From NCBI RefSeq assembly GCF_010500615.1, contig NZ_JAAGNX010000001.1, forward strand, positions 620,001 to 684,000: a DNA stretch of 64,000 nucleotides. The letters are read 5' to 3'. A model generated the notes under the pieces. That model ran no database searches and had not been told where the DNA came from. It was given only the letters and a program-made list of their open reading frames with translations. Source of the DNA: Oceanipulchritudo coccoides. Its GTDB lineage: Bacteria; Verrucomicrobiota; Verrucomicrobiia; Opitutales; Oceanipulchritudinaceae. The translations under genes and the position numbers were made by a program. Of the stretch, positions 9,598 to 18,369 are shown one piece after another. Positions within the stretch are counted from its first letter, which is position 1. Each line of letters begins with the position of its first letter.

Positions 9598-10788
9598 ATG
9601 TATCCGGAAGACAGTAGAGAACGATGGTTTAGGGGACAGGGGCACTGGTCCGGGGTACCGGCAGAGCAGTGGGGGGACTGGCGCTGGCAGATGAGGAACC
9701 GGATCACGCGGCTGGAGGAGCTGGAGGAGCGGATGGAGCTGACGCCTGAGGAGCGCGAAGGATGTCTCTTTGCGCGGAGCAAGCTTTCGCTGGCGATCAC
9801 GCCATATTTTTTCAATTTGATGAATCTGGAGGATCCGGGCTGTCCGATCCGGCGCCAGATTGTACCGCGCAGTGAGGAGATGCAGGTTTCGCCTGAGGAA
9901 CTGCTGGACCCGGTTGGCGAGGAAAGCTCGATGGGGGTGGACGGATTGGTGCACCGGTATCCGGACCGGTGTCTCTTTCTGGTGACAAACGTGTGCGCGG
10001 CGTATTGCCGTTATTGCACACGGAGCCGGCTGGTCTCGAACGCGCAGGGCTACGATTTTCATCCGAATTTTGAAAACGCGCTGAAGTACATTGAGGAACA
10101 CACGGAGATCCGTGATGTCCTGTTGAGTGGTGGAGATCCGCTGCTGCTTTCGGACAAGAAGCTGGATTTCCTGCTTGGGCGACTGCGGGCGATCAAGCAC
10201 GTTGAGTTTATCCGGATTGGCTCACGGATACCGGTTTTCATGCCGCAGCGGGTGACACCTGAGCTGCAGGATATCTTCCGCAAGCATGGTCCGGTGTGGA
10301 TGAGTATTCATGTGAATCACCCTCGTGAATGTACTGAGGAATTGTATGAGGCTACTGAAAAGCTGACCATGGCGGGCGTTCCGCTTGGTAACCAGAGTGT
10401 GCTTCTGAAGGGCGTGAATGACGATGTGGATACGATGACATCGCTCGTTCATCGACTCCTGATGATGCGCGTGCGGCCCTACTACTTGTACCAGTGCGAT
10501 CTGATTACGGGTAGCCGCCATTTGCGGGCCGACGTGAGCAAGGGGATTGAGATCATCAAGGCCCTGCGCGGACACTCGACCGGCTACGCCGTGCCTCAAT
10601 TTGTAATCGACGCCCCTGGAGGCGGGGGGAAGATCCCGATCAATCCGGAGTACGTGACGGAGATGAACGAGAATGAAATCGTGATGCGGAACTTCGAGGG
10701 GAAAGAATTCCGCTATCCGCTCCAGGACGGGAACTTGCTCGCTCCGGTAGGGGAAGGCCTTCCCCAGCAGGAAGAAGTCCTCGTTTAG
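9598..10788 (+). CDS. kamA: Lysine 2,3-aminomutase family radical SAM enzyme
   Basis: From the ATG at 9598, preceded by a purine-rich GAGAGGGA, the protein has 396 residues. The frame extends upstream to 9469, but that would overlap arsR and the palindrome, so I reject the longer form. The radical SAM cluster motif is C133-x3-C137-x2-C140. The GGGGK segment carries the predicted PLP lysine K345. The length fits free-lysine aminomutases better than the shorter EpmB enzymes that modify EF-P. The product would be beta-lysine. No beta-lysine acetyltransferase (AblB) is adjacent, so the pathway use is open. Confidence 0.88.
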   Translation: MYPEDSRERWFRGQGHWSGVPAEQWGDWRWQMRNRITRLEELEERMELTPEEREGCLFARSKLSLAITPYFFNLMNLEDPGCPIRRQIVPRSEEMQVSPEELLDPVGEESSMGVDGLVHRYPDRCLFLVTNVCAAYCRYCTRSRLVSNAQGYDFHPNFENALKYIEEHTEIRDVLLSGGDPLLLSDKKLDFLLGRLRAIKHVEFIRIGSRIPVFMPQRVTPELQDIFRKHGPVWMSIHVNHPRECTEELYEATEKLTMAGVPLGNQSVLLKGVNDDVDTMTSLVHRLLMMRVRPYYLYQCDLITGSRHLRADVSKGIEIIKALRGHSTGYAVPQFVIDAPGGGGKIPINPEYVTEMNENEIVMRNFEGKEFRYPLQDGNLLAPVGEGLPQQEEVLV

Positions 10789-10795
10789 TTGGCAA

Positions 10796-11419
10796 TCAGG
10801 CTACGGTATCGTTGACCACGACGTAGAGAATTCCCTCCTCGAGTTGGATTTTGACGGTGGAGTCCGTCACGCGATTGCTTTGTCCCAGTTGATGCCGGGG
10901 ACCCATTCGTGATGACTGAAGATTCCAGTGTAGTCCCTGAGTGGTGACGCCCGAACAGTCTGTGAAAGGAATCAGGCTGACCACGCTTTCTTCCTGCAAA
11001 GATGCGCTCAGCGGGCATTCCGGTGTCACCCGGAAAATAGTCTGGGTATCATCCTCAAAAATCACAAATTGCCCTGCGGGAAGCCCTGCGGCAATGAGGA
11101 GATTTGTCAGGAAATGATCGGACCGGAGGCCCGTGCCGCCGAGAATCTCGACTATTGAGCTGCCGGCTGGAATATGGCGGAGAGCCTTCTGGAAATCGGT
11201 GGCATCCTGCTCCGGAGCGGGAATCACCTTAATCGATTCATTGCTTGGGGGTTCGCCTATGGAATCAAAATCCCCGGTGACAATATCGGGCGTGATGCCG
11301 CATTCCAGAGCTGGCAAGTAACCGCTGTCCGCGGCGATGATAAAGTCAGCCCGTCCGGCGGCTGCGCGGGAGAGTGGGGGAGACGGCTTTTCGCCACCCA
11401 GAAAGATCAAGGTTCTCAT
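10796..11419 (-). CDS. Thiamine pyrophosphokinase
   Basis: A 207-residue protein matching the thiamine diphosphokinase family, which converts thiamine plus ATP to thiamine diphosphate. The ATP-binding half shows AADSG (29-33) and GDFDS (49-53). A second acidic motif DATDFQKAL (72-80) and the GGTGLRSDH loop (94-102) match the family's GxxGxRxDH signature. It is convergent with kamA and divergent from a sodium symporter gene. With the TPP riboswitch-controlled TonB receptor nearby, it probably traps imported thiamine. Confidence 0.88.
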   Translation of the reverse strand: MRTLIFLGGEKPSPPLSRAAAGRADFIIAADSGYLPALECGITPDIVTGDFDSIGEPPSNESIKVIPAPEQDATDFQKALRHIPAGSSIVEILGGTGLRSDHFLTNLLIAAGLPAGQFVIFEDDTQTIFRVTPECPLSASLQEESVVSLIPFTDCSGVTTQGLHWNLQSSRMGPRHQLGQSNRVTDSTVKIQLEEGILYVVVNDTVA

Positions 11420-11536
11420 TGAGGAATGCCGGGAAACCGGCTGGAAGGGTTAATACGGAAATCCTATTGCCTTGATCGGTGGCTTGGCAAGGATTCGAAA
11501 AATTCTTCATCACGGTAACGTGCTCAAAGCCTTTCC

Positions 11537-12925
11537 ATGTCCTTCCATCCATTAGATTTTGCGATAGTCGCCGCTTATTTTGTGGTAGTGGTTGTGCTTG
11601 GCTGGATCAAGAAGGCCCAGCCCAAGGATGAGGATTATCTTCTGATGGGTCGGCAACTCACCTTGCCGGGGTTTTTGCTCTCCCTCGTCTCGACCTGGTA
11701 TGGCGGCATTCTTGGATCGAGCGAATACTCTTACTCATACGGTTTCAGCAACTGGATTGTCTTCGGGGTCCCTTACTATGTCTTCGCCATCCTCTTCGCC
11801 ATTGTCCTCGCCCGACGGGCCCGAAGGAAGTATGTCGTTTCCATTCCACACCTGATCGGTGAGAATTACGGTCCGGCCGGACGCGTGCTGTCCGGAATTC
11901 TTGTCCTGATCCTGGCCACGCCTGCCCCTTACGTTTTGACGATTGGCGTGCTGCTGCATTTTCTCTTTGGCGTACCCTTGGTCCCGGGGATTATTGCCGG
12001 GGCACTATTTTCGTTTATCTATGTGTACCGCGACGGGTTGGCTGTCGTTGTCCGGACGGACTTGTTCCAATGCATCCTCATGTACGGTGGCTACATCGTT
12101 CTCTTTCTCTTTGCCTGGTGGACATGGGAAAGTCCGGTCCAGCTTTGGGAGGCAGTGCGCGAACGCTCGCCGGATCATGTTTCCGTGACAGGGGGAAGCC
12201 CCGTCTCCTACATCCTTGTCTGGTTCTTCATGGCAAGCTGGACACTGGTCTCGCCAATGTTTCACCAGCGCGTCTACGCATTGAAGGATGAACGCAATGC
12301 CCGGCGGGGGATTGTCTTCGCGGTGCTCATGTGGACCGTGTTCGATTTTCTGACTACCTTTGTCGGCCTCTATGCCTTCGTCCATCTTCCGGACCTGTCG
12401 GATCCCCGCATCTCGCACCTTGCCCTCGGCGAGGCAATTTTGCCAATCGGAGCCTATGGATTGTTCATAACCGGGATATTGAGCGTCGTGATGTCGACTC
12501 TTGACAGTGAGCTGTTCGTCTCGGGGGTGACCTTGGGCCCGGATATTCTTGGACGGATGCCGGGTGTCAAGCGCCTGCGCAAAAGTGTTCTGACGCGGAT
12601 TGGAATGGCGCTGGTAGCCCTTGTTTCCATAGGGTTTGCGATCTTCGTCCCAAGTGTCGTGGATATCTACTACACGATTGGGACCCTTGCTGTCCCGGGC
12701 CTGCTCTTGCCGGTGCTCAGCAGTGCGGGCGCTTTTCCAAGTGTTCCTCCGCGTTTTGCGGTGGCCCATCTGGTTGTCGTGCCGCTGGTTGCGGCGACTT
12801 GGTATATTGCCGGCCGGGCCATTCCGGACACCCTCCCGGCCATAGAAGCCTTTTATCCGGGATGTGCCGCCAGTATCCTGATTTGGTCAGCCGGTTTGCT
12901 GGTGGGCCGTTCAGGCAAAGCTTAA
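11537..12925 (+). CDS. Sodium:solute symporter family permease (candidate thiamine transporter)
   Basis: A 462-residue integral membrane protein with about 12-13 hydrophobic segments and the SSS-family pattern, starting with an N-out helix followed by the YLLMGRQLTLPGFLLSLVST region. SSS proteins import sugars, amino acids and vitamins with sodium. Its place between a thiamine pyrophosphokinase and a TPP-riboswitch-controlled outer membrane receptor suggests thiamine or a precursor as substrate; the SSS family is known to include predicted thiamine transporters (ThiV). That assignment is by context only. Its end overlaps the convergent receptor gene by four bases. Confidence 0.8.
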   Translation: MSFHPLDFAIVAAYFVVVVVLGWIKKAQPKDEDYLLMGRQLTLPGFLLSLVSTWYGGILGSSEYSYSYGFSNWIVFGVPYYVFAILFAIVLARRARRKYVVSIPHLIGENYGPAGRVLSGILVLILATPAPYVLTIGVLLHFLFGVPLVPGIIAGALFSFIYVYRDGLAVVVRTDLFQCILMYGGYIVLFLFAWWTWESPVQLWEAVRERSPDHVSVTGGSPVSYILVWFFMASWTLVSPMFHQRVYALKDERNARRGIVFAVLMWTVFDFLTTFVGLYAFVHLPDLSDPRISHLALGEAILPIGAYGLFITGILSVVMSTLDSELFVSGVTLGPDILGRMPGVKRLRKSVLTRIGMALVALVSIGFAIFVPSVVDIYYTIGTLAVPGLLLPVLSSAGAFPSVPPRFAVAHLVVVPLVAATWYIAGRAIPDTLPAIEAFYPGCAASILIWSAGLLVGRSGKA

Positions 12926-15018
12926 AAGGTTTTCTTGAAGGAGAGACCAAGCTGTCTGGGTGATCCCTGGCTGACCCACTTGCGCGGATTGTCATAGGCC
13001 GGTGGTTCGTTGGCGAAGTAGAAACCACGGGTATCGTAGCGCTCATCAAGGAGGTTGTTGGCCCAGAGGGTGAGGCTCCATGTATCCGTGCGCCAACCGG
13101 CACTCAGGCTGACAAGCGTGTAGGCGGCCAGGGATTGCTGGTTGGCTACGTCGAACGTGTACCCGTCTTTCCCTTCTACTGAAGCTTCGGCAAAAAAGCC
13201 CGAGTTAAATTCAAGGGCAGCACCTGCGGAATACGTGTAGTCAGGTGAGTAACCCTGCTCACGGTCATCAAGGACTACTTGCGTAAACCCGTCATTCGGA
13301 TCGATGTATTGATATGAATCAAAAGCGGCATTGAGGAGCCCGGTGCTGGCAAAAAAGCGAATCCACTCCGCTGCCTGCCAATCCAGTTCCAACTCCAGTC
13401 CGTAGTTGTGCCCGGATGCCGCATTGTCCTTGAACAGGGCAAACGTATTTCCATCACCCAGCTGGATGGAGGAATCGACCTGAATGTCCTTGCGGTCCAT
13501 GTAAAAGGCGGTGACGTGCAGGCGAAGGCGGTTTTCAAGGAAGATGGCGCGCCATCCCAATTCATAGTTCCACATCGTTTCCGAGTCGTAGACCCGGGAT
13601 TCGGCTGGAATGTCGTTGTCGAGGTTCACCCCGCCAGCCTTGAAGCCCCGGTCAATTGAGGCATAAAGGACATTATCTTCGGACGGTTTGAACTCAAGGG
13701 CGAGCTTTCCACCCCATGGTGTCTCACTGTTCCCGAGGTCGATTCCAAGTGTATCGGAATATTCTATACGGACATCCTCAATGCGCCCGGCGAGGGTCAA
13801 CAAAAGGGTTTTTCCCATCCTAAGGCGGGCCTGCCCGTAGATGGCCGCCGTTTCCGACCGGTAGGTGCTCTCGGTTCCAAAGTAGAGTTGTTCCTCCTTG
13901 AAGTCGCGATGGTAGAGACCGGCAATCCAGGCGTTCTCACCGGACTGGCCCGTGGGCGAGGAAGCACGCAGGTCATTGGTGAGCACCCTGCGGTCGCGGT
14001 CCGTCACATCTGTTCCCCCGTAGACTTCCGGGCCGTAGATGGATTCAAGCTCATCCGGGTTGCTCCAATCCCAGTCGTAACTGTACAGGATATCGGTGTC
14101 AGAACCCGAGACCTGGTAGGTAATGTCCATTCCTTCGTTGACATGCATGACGGCCTTGAATCCCGCGGCCACGGTTTCCTGTTCGTCACGGCCCGGCTCG
14201 TCGGTTGTCGTGATGAAGCTGTTGTTGGTGAGCGACCAGGCGTCGTACCCGTTGTCAAAGTCGAAATACAGGAAGGTCATCGAGATATCGAGGTTTCGTG
14301 CGGGATTCCATGCCAGCTTAAGGCGTGCGCTCGTCTCGTCCCGGGCGTTTGTGCTGTCCTTGCCGAGGAACCGGTTTTCCCTGTATCCATTGTCTTGATA
14401 CTTGTGAAAGGAGATCCGGTAGGCTGCCTCACTTGAATCCTGGTTTCCAACCGGGCCTCCGGCAGCAAAGCCGAAGGAAAACAGGTCATATTCACCGACT
14501 GTCGCCTCAATGCTTCCTTCCTGGAAGCTGGTTGGGGAAACCGTTTCGATGAGGATCATTCCTGCCAGCGCATTGGCCCCGAAGGCGGCGGCCTGTGGGC
14601 CACGGAGAACCTCAACCTGCTCGACATCAAACAGGCCAGCCACGGATCCGATTCCAGTGAAGTCTATCCCATCGATGATGAAGCCGACTGAGGAGGCGGG
14701 CAGCTCATTGCCGAACTGGCTGTTTTCCCCGACACCCCGGATCTGGAAGAAGCGGGGTCGTGCTGTTCCACCGGCCCAGTTCAGGTTAGGAATTTGCCCG
14801 AGGAGGTTTTCCAGATGGGCCGCACCATTGGAGCTGGCTTCTGCCGAGCTGAGGATAGTCACGCTGGCGGGAAGCCGTTCAATCGGGCTTTGAAGAAGGT
14901 CGCCCCGGACGATGACCGGTTCCAGTTCATGGATGGTGTCGTCCTGCGCGTACAAGGCGGGACTTAGAAACAAGCCCGTCATGGCCAGTAAGTGTGGAAA
15001 TAAGTTTTTGGAAGTCAT
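12922..15018 (-). CDS. TonB-dependent outer membrane receptor (thiamine-regulated)
   Basis: From the ATG at 15018 this is 698 residues; the frame runs up to a TTG at 15045, but the signal peptide begins at the ATG. A plug domain follows, with a TonB-box-like ELEPVIVRG and the GIGSVAGLF / VLRGPQAAAFGANA core. A 22-strand-type beta barrel ends in a terminal phenylalanine (FKKTF). The upstream leader is a TPP riboswitch, so expression should fall when thiamine diphosphate is abundant. The cargo is therefore probably thiamine or a derivative. Confidence 0.88.
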   Translation of the reverse strand: MTSKNLFPHLLAMTGLFLSPALYAQDDTIHELEPVIVRGDLLQSPIERLPASVTILSSAEASSNGAAHLENLLGQIPNLNWAGGTARPRFFQIRGVGENSQFGNELPASSVGFIIDGIDFTGIGSVAGLFDVEQVEVLRGPQAAAFGANALAGMILIETVSPTSFQEGSIEATVGEYDLFSFGFAAGGPVGNQDSSEAAYRISFHKYQDNGYRENRFLGKDSTNARDETSARLKLAWNPARNLDISMTFLYFDFDNGYDAWSLTNNSFITTTDEPGRDEQETVAAGFKAVMHVNEGMDITYQVSGSDTDILYSYDWDWSNPDELESIYGPEVYGGTDVTDRDRRVLTNDLRASSPTGQSGENAWIAGLYHRDFKEEQLYFGTESTYRSETAAIYGQARLRMGKTLLLTLAGRIEDVRIEYSDTLGIDLGNSETPWGGKLALEFKPSEDNVLYASIDRGFKAGGVNLDNDIPAESRVYDSETMWNYELGWRAIFLENRLRLHVTAFYMDRKDIQVDSSIQLGDGNTFALFKDNAASGHNYGLELELDWQAAEWIRFFASTGLLNAAFDSYQYIDPNDGFTQVVLDDREQGYSPDYTYSAGAALEFNSGFFAEASVEGKDGYTFDVANQQSLAAYTLVSLSAGWRTDTWSLTLWANNLLDERYDTRGFYFANEPPAYDNPRKWVSQGSPRQLGLSFKKTF

Positions 15019-15078
15019 GGTCACTGCTTTGTTTGAGGCTTCCAACGCTGGAGCGGAGCCGGTTTGCGAGTGACACAG

Positions 15079-15187
15079 ACTTCCTTTCCTACGCCGGTAT
15101 GAGCCGGATCAGGTTCTAAGGGTTCACCGCTAATCCGCCGAAGCGGAGGGCCATGTCTCAGACTCATTCAAGTCACCCCCAGGACAA
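15079..15187 (-). ncRNA. TPP (THI-box) riboswitch
   Basis: Reading the reverse strand, the leader contains GGGGGTGAC, a short hairpin GACT-loop-AGTC, the conserved CTGAGA, a GC-rich variable hairpin, then ACCCTTAGAACCTGATC, a CCGG..CCGG arm, and GCGTAGGA. This order and these bases match the THI-box consensus closely. It ends about 60 bases before the ATG of the TonB receptor. I see no T-run terminator in the interval, so control is more likely at translation initiation than by attenuation. Confidence 0.95.
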
Positions 15188-15277
15188 GGGCGAAGATTCC
15201 CCGATGTGCAGATGAGTCAAGAGGAAATCGATCTTTGCGTTTGCGCTCTCGTCAATCAGCCAATTGCTTGCCCCTTC

Positions 15278-15961
15278 ATGGATGCGATTTTGCAGATCAG
15301 GGGATTCCTGCTCGATATGGACGGGTTGCTTCTCGATACGGAGAAGGTTTCCCACCGTTCATGGCTGGAGGCCGAACAGGAGACGGGTTTCCAAATGCCC
15401 GCCGGATTTCATGGGAGCTTGATTGGTCAATCCATGGTGGCCATCGGTACCCGGCTTCGGCAGGTCATGGATCCCCGGTGTGATGTGGAGGCGTTCCTGA
15501 AAGTCGCTGAGCGCATATACAGGTCTTTATTAAAGGATGCGCCGATCCCACTCAAGCCGGGTACGGTTGATTTCCTTGAGTATCTTTGTCAGATGAATGT
15601 GCCGCGATGCCTGGCCACATCGACGCACCGCGAATTGTGCGAACAGAAACTGGCTTCCACTGGACTTGCATCCCTGATTCCTTTGCGAGTCTGCGGGGAT
15701 GATGTGAAGCACAGCAAACCTGCCCCGGATATTTATCTGGAGGCAGCTTCACGGATTGGCGAAGTGCCATCCAGCCTGCTTGTCCTGGAAGATAGTGAAA
15801 ACGGCATTCGTGCAGCTCTCTCGGCGGGTTGCCAGGTGGCGCATATCCCGGACATCGGCCCGGTTTCACTGGATTGGCAGGTCCGGACGGATTGTGTCTT
15901 CAGGAGTCTGGACGATGTTAAGGCCGCTTTGGAGCGGGGCGAAATACAGGTCCTTTCCTGA
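15278..15961 (+). CDS. HAD-superfamily phosphatase / beta-phosphoglucomutase-like
   Basis: From the ATG at 15278 this is 227 residues; in-frame starts also exist at 15212 (ATG) and 15206 (GTG), and none has a good ribosome site. The HAD nucleophile motif is D13-M-D15 in DMDGLLLDTE. Motif II is the TSTH segment, and motifs III/IV include the lysine in KHSKPAPDIY and the acidic LEDSENG. The helical cap between motifs I and II marks subclass IA, which covers sugar-phosphate phosphatases and beta-phosphoglucomutase. The substrate cannot be told from sequence. Confidence 0.85.
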   Translation: MDAILQIRGFLLDMDGLLLDTEKVSHRSWLEAEQETGFQMPAGFHGSLIGQSMVAIGTRLRQVMDPRCDVEAFLKVAERIYRSLLKDAPIPLKPGTVDFLEYLCQMNVPRCLATSTHRELCEQKLASTGLASLIPLRVCGDDVKHSKPAPDIYLEAASRIGEVPSSLLVLEDSENGIRAALSAGCQVAHIPDIGPVSLDWQVRTDCVFRSLDDVKAALERGEIQVLS

Positions 15962-16546
15962 TCACCATCTTGGCGTCTCGACGCGTTTGGCAATCAGGAA
16001 TCCGGCAAATCCACCCAGCACGCCACCGGCGATATGTGCAAACTGGGCAATCTGGTCGACTCCGCTGAGGGCACGGATAACTTCACCCCCCAGAAAGATC
16101 AGGGAGATCAATACAAAGGTGAGCGGGATCGTCCCCGATTTGGCATTGGCAAAGCTCGAAAGAATGATCAGGGCAAAGACAATGCCACTGGCCCCGGCGA
16201 GGGCTCCTGAAAAGAAGAATATCATGATCAGGCCGGTGATGAGTGCGGTGATCAGGCTGAGGACAATGAGCATCGTGGGCCCGTACATTTCCTCAAGCAT
16301 CGGGCCCACCAAAAGGAAAACAATTATGTTTGAGAACAAGTGCTGGGCGGAACCGTGACCAAGGACGTGGAGGAATAAACGCGGATAGGTCGTCCAATCG
16401 CCCAGGCTGGCTGAGCCCGGAATGGAGAACCAATGCCCGAGCGCCCAACCCCCGCTCAATGTGTTGGCCACGTAAACGACCATTGCCAGAATAGCAAAGG
16501 ACAGGCAGTAAGGCGCATTGTAATCAATCTTCAGCCGGCTTTTCAT
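15962..16546 (-). CDS. Rhomboid family intramembrane serine protease
   Basis: A 194-residue membrane protein with six predicted helices. The catalytic serine S120 lies in GASG and the catalytic H171 in HIAGG. The oxyanion-side HxxxN is H69 and N73 in HLFSN. Rhomboids cut membrane proteins within or near the bilayer. All key residues are present, so it should be active. It converges with the HAD gene with no gap between the two stop codons. Confidence 0.92.
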   Translation of the reverse strand: MKSRLKIDYNAPYCLSFAILAMVVYVANTLSGGWALGHWFSIPGSASLGDWTTYPRLFLHVLGHGSAQHLFSNIIVFLLVGPMLEEMYGPTMLIVLSLITALITGLIMIFFFSGALAGASGIVFALIILSSFANAKSGTIPLTFVLISLIFLGGEVIRALSGVDQIAQFAHIAGGVLGGFAGFLIAKRVETPRW

Positions 16547-16647
16547 GGAGCTTTTCTAGAGGCCCGGTTGTCCTCATGCAAGAAAGCTTTGGGGCTGGGG
16601 GTATTGTTGTATTGCACCGGAAGTGTAGTTTGCCTTTAGCTCCTCGA

Positions 16648-17151
16648 ATGACCGCTTCCAAAGATTTAAATCCTGATGGCAATCCCCGTAGTGAGCTGTT
16701 GCAACGGGTGGCGGCTTTGGTTGAAGGGCGTGAGGAGCGGCCAAGCTGGGACGAATACTTCATGAGTGCGGCGCTGCTGTTCAGCCTGCGCTCAGCCTGT
16801 GAACGCCTCCATGTGGGCTGCGTGCTCGTCTCCGGAGGCAAGCAGAGCAATCGGATTGTGGCGGCTGGCTACAACGGGTTTTTACCTGGAGCACCGCATT
16901 CAAGTCATATCCGGGAAGGTCATGAGATGGCAACGGTCCATGCGGAGCAGAATGCCATCGCAGATGCCGCCCGGCGAGGTGTTTCCCTACAGGACTCAAC
17001 AGCCTATATCTCGCACTTTCCCTGTATTAATTGCGCCAAAATGCTGGCCTCCTCAGGGGTTGTTGCCATAAAATACCATTGGGACTACAATAACGACCCT
17101 TTAGTCAGCGAATTGCTGGATGAAGTTGGAATCGCGATCGAACAATATTAA
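16648..17151 (+). CDS. Deoxycytidylate deaminase-like zinc enzyme
   Basis: From the ATG at 16648 this is 167 residues; an upstream ATG at 16576 is also in frame and would add 24 residues. The cytidine/deoxycytidylate deaminase zinc site is complete: H98-A-E100 in HAEQN, and C126 and C129 in PCINC. Overall form resembles ComEB-type dCMP deaminases, which convert dCMP to dUMP for thymidylate synthesis. It is followed closely by yqgE on the same strand. Confidence 0.88.
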   Translation: MTASKDLNPDGNPRSELLQRVAALVEGREERPSWDEYFMSAALLFSLRSACERLHVGCVLVSGGKQSNRIVAAGYNGFLPGAPHSSHIREGHEMATVHAEQNAIADAARRGVSLQDSTAYISHFPCINCAKMLASSGVVAIKYHWDYNNDPLVSELLDEVGIAIEQY

Positions 17152-17178
17152 TGAAGCCACTTGAAAGGAAATATTCCA

Positions 17179-17739
17179 ATGGATGAAACACCCACACCGG
17201 TCCAGAGCCTCGCGGGGTTTCTGCTCGGAGCCCATCCCAACTTGATTGACCCGAATTTTAATCGGAGCGTTGTCCTGCTCTCGGCTCATTCAAACGAGGA
17301 TGGGGCCCTCGGCGTGATCATCAACCGGCCCACGGGGAAAAGTCTTGGTGCACTGCGTGAAGACATGAATACGCCCTTGCTGGAGAATCTTCCCGTGTAC
17401 GAAGGGGGTCCCGTTTCGCCGGAGGAGATACTCCTTGTCGCATGGAAATGGAATCTTTCCCGCCAGCACTTTCGTCTCTTCTTCGGTCTTGAACCGGACA
17501 AGCTGCAGGAGTTGGTTGATGCGGATCCGACCATTGAGGCGCGAGCCTTTCTCGGCTATTCCGGTTGGAGCGCCGGCCAGCTTGAGACGGAGGTGAGTCG
17601 TTTTGACTGGGCTATCAGCCCGTTCGTCCATCCATTCGGCAAAATGCCGCCCCAGAATCTCTGGCGCCAGCTTCTCGAAAAGATCCGCCCGGAGTGGGGA
17701 GTCCTCGCCGACTTTCCGGATGATCCGTCCGTGAATTGA
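17179..17739 (+). CDS. YqgE/AlgH (UPF0301) family protein
   Basis: The ATG at 17179 is preceded by AAAGGA at a spacing of about nine bases, so I prefer it to the in-frame TTG at 17161. The 186-residue product shows the family's opening GFLLGAHPNLIDPNF, the GALGVIINRPTG core, and the later GYSGWSAGQLETE block. Members are small cytoplasmic proteins of unclear function; AlgH in Pseudomonas affects alginate regulation. It lies 27 bases after the deaminase gene, consistent with co-transcription. Confidence 0.92.
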   Translation: MDETPTPVQSLAGFLLGAHPNLIDPNFNRSVVLLSAHSNEDGALGVIINRPTGKSLGALREDMNTPLLENLPVYEGGPVSPEEILLVAWKWNLSRQHFRLFFGLEPDKLQELVDADPTIEARAFLGYSGWSAGQLETEVSRFDWAISPFVHPFGKMPPQNLWRQLLEKIRPEWGVLADFPDDPSVN

Positions 17740-17803
17740 ATAATTCATCGGTTTTCTGGAATAAATTCCTGTCTGGGCTATCCTAATTTCACAACACAAC
17801 TCT

Positions 17804-18256
17804 ATGAATCATATGAAAATCAAATCAATCCTCCCGCTTATTGGCCTTCTACTGGCCGCCATTACTGTCCACGCCTCTGGCGAGGGCTGGCTTACCGACT
17901 TCGACAAGGCGATGTCACAGGCCAAGGAAAAAAATAAAGTCATCCTTGTGGAATTTCATGGATCCGATTGGTGCCCTCCCTGTATCAAGCTCAATAACGA
18001 AGTCCTGAGTACGAAGGCTTTCAAGGACCTGGCAGACGATTCGCTCGTCCTTGTCGACGCGGATTTCCCGCGCAAGTCCAAGTTGCCGGAAGCTCAGCAA
18101 GCTCATAATGATGCACTGGCCAAAAAGTACGGTGTACAATACTTCCCAACGGTGCTCCTGATCAGTACCGAGGGAGAGGTTCTCGACAAGATGGTTGGCT
18201 TTCCAAAGGGCGGTCTCGATGGCTTCCTTTCATTCATCAAGGCCAAGGCCGGTTGA
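17804..18256 (+). CDS. Exported thioredoxin-fold protein
   Basis: A 150-residue protein with a signal peptide over about residues 1-25 (cleavage near VHASG). A thioredoxin fold has the redox pair C57-PP-C60 in SDWCPPC and a cis-proline in QYFPTV. The CPPC active site and small size place it with thioredoxin_7/DsbD-gamma-like periplasmic proteins. It probably reduces or exchanges disulfides in the periplasm. A second ATG four codons in (17813) is an alternative start. A strong terminator follows. Confidence 0.88.
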   Translation: MNHMKIKSILPLIGLLLAAITVHASGEGWLTDFDKAMSQAKEKNKVILVEFHGSDWCPPCIKLNNEVLSTKAFKDLADDSLVLVDADFPRKSKLPEAQQAHNDALAKKYGVQYFPTVLLISTEGEVLDKMVGFPKGGLDGFLSFIKAKAG

Positions 18257-18285
18257 TTACCCGCTTCTTTAACCATTTTCACGCA

Positions 18286-18322
18286 AAAGCCGGTGGATTC
18301 TTTCCATCGGCTTTTTCTTTTT
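18286..18322 (+). terminator. Rho-independent terminator after the thioredoxin-like gene
   Basis: The hairpin AAAGCCGGTGG / CCATCGGCTTT has one G-T pair and is followed by TTTCTTTTT. It separates the thioredoxin gene from the glycosyltransferase operon. Confidence 0.85.
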
Positions 18323-18369
18323 GTAAAGCAGGCATGGTCTCTGCTAGGTTTAGGGTTTAGGAATTTTTC

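Noticed and set aside
18347-18361. Telomere-like GGTTTAGGGTTTAGG repeat
   Set aside because: Only two copies in a short intergenic gap; chance sequence.
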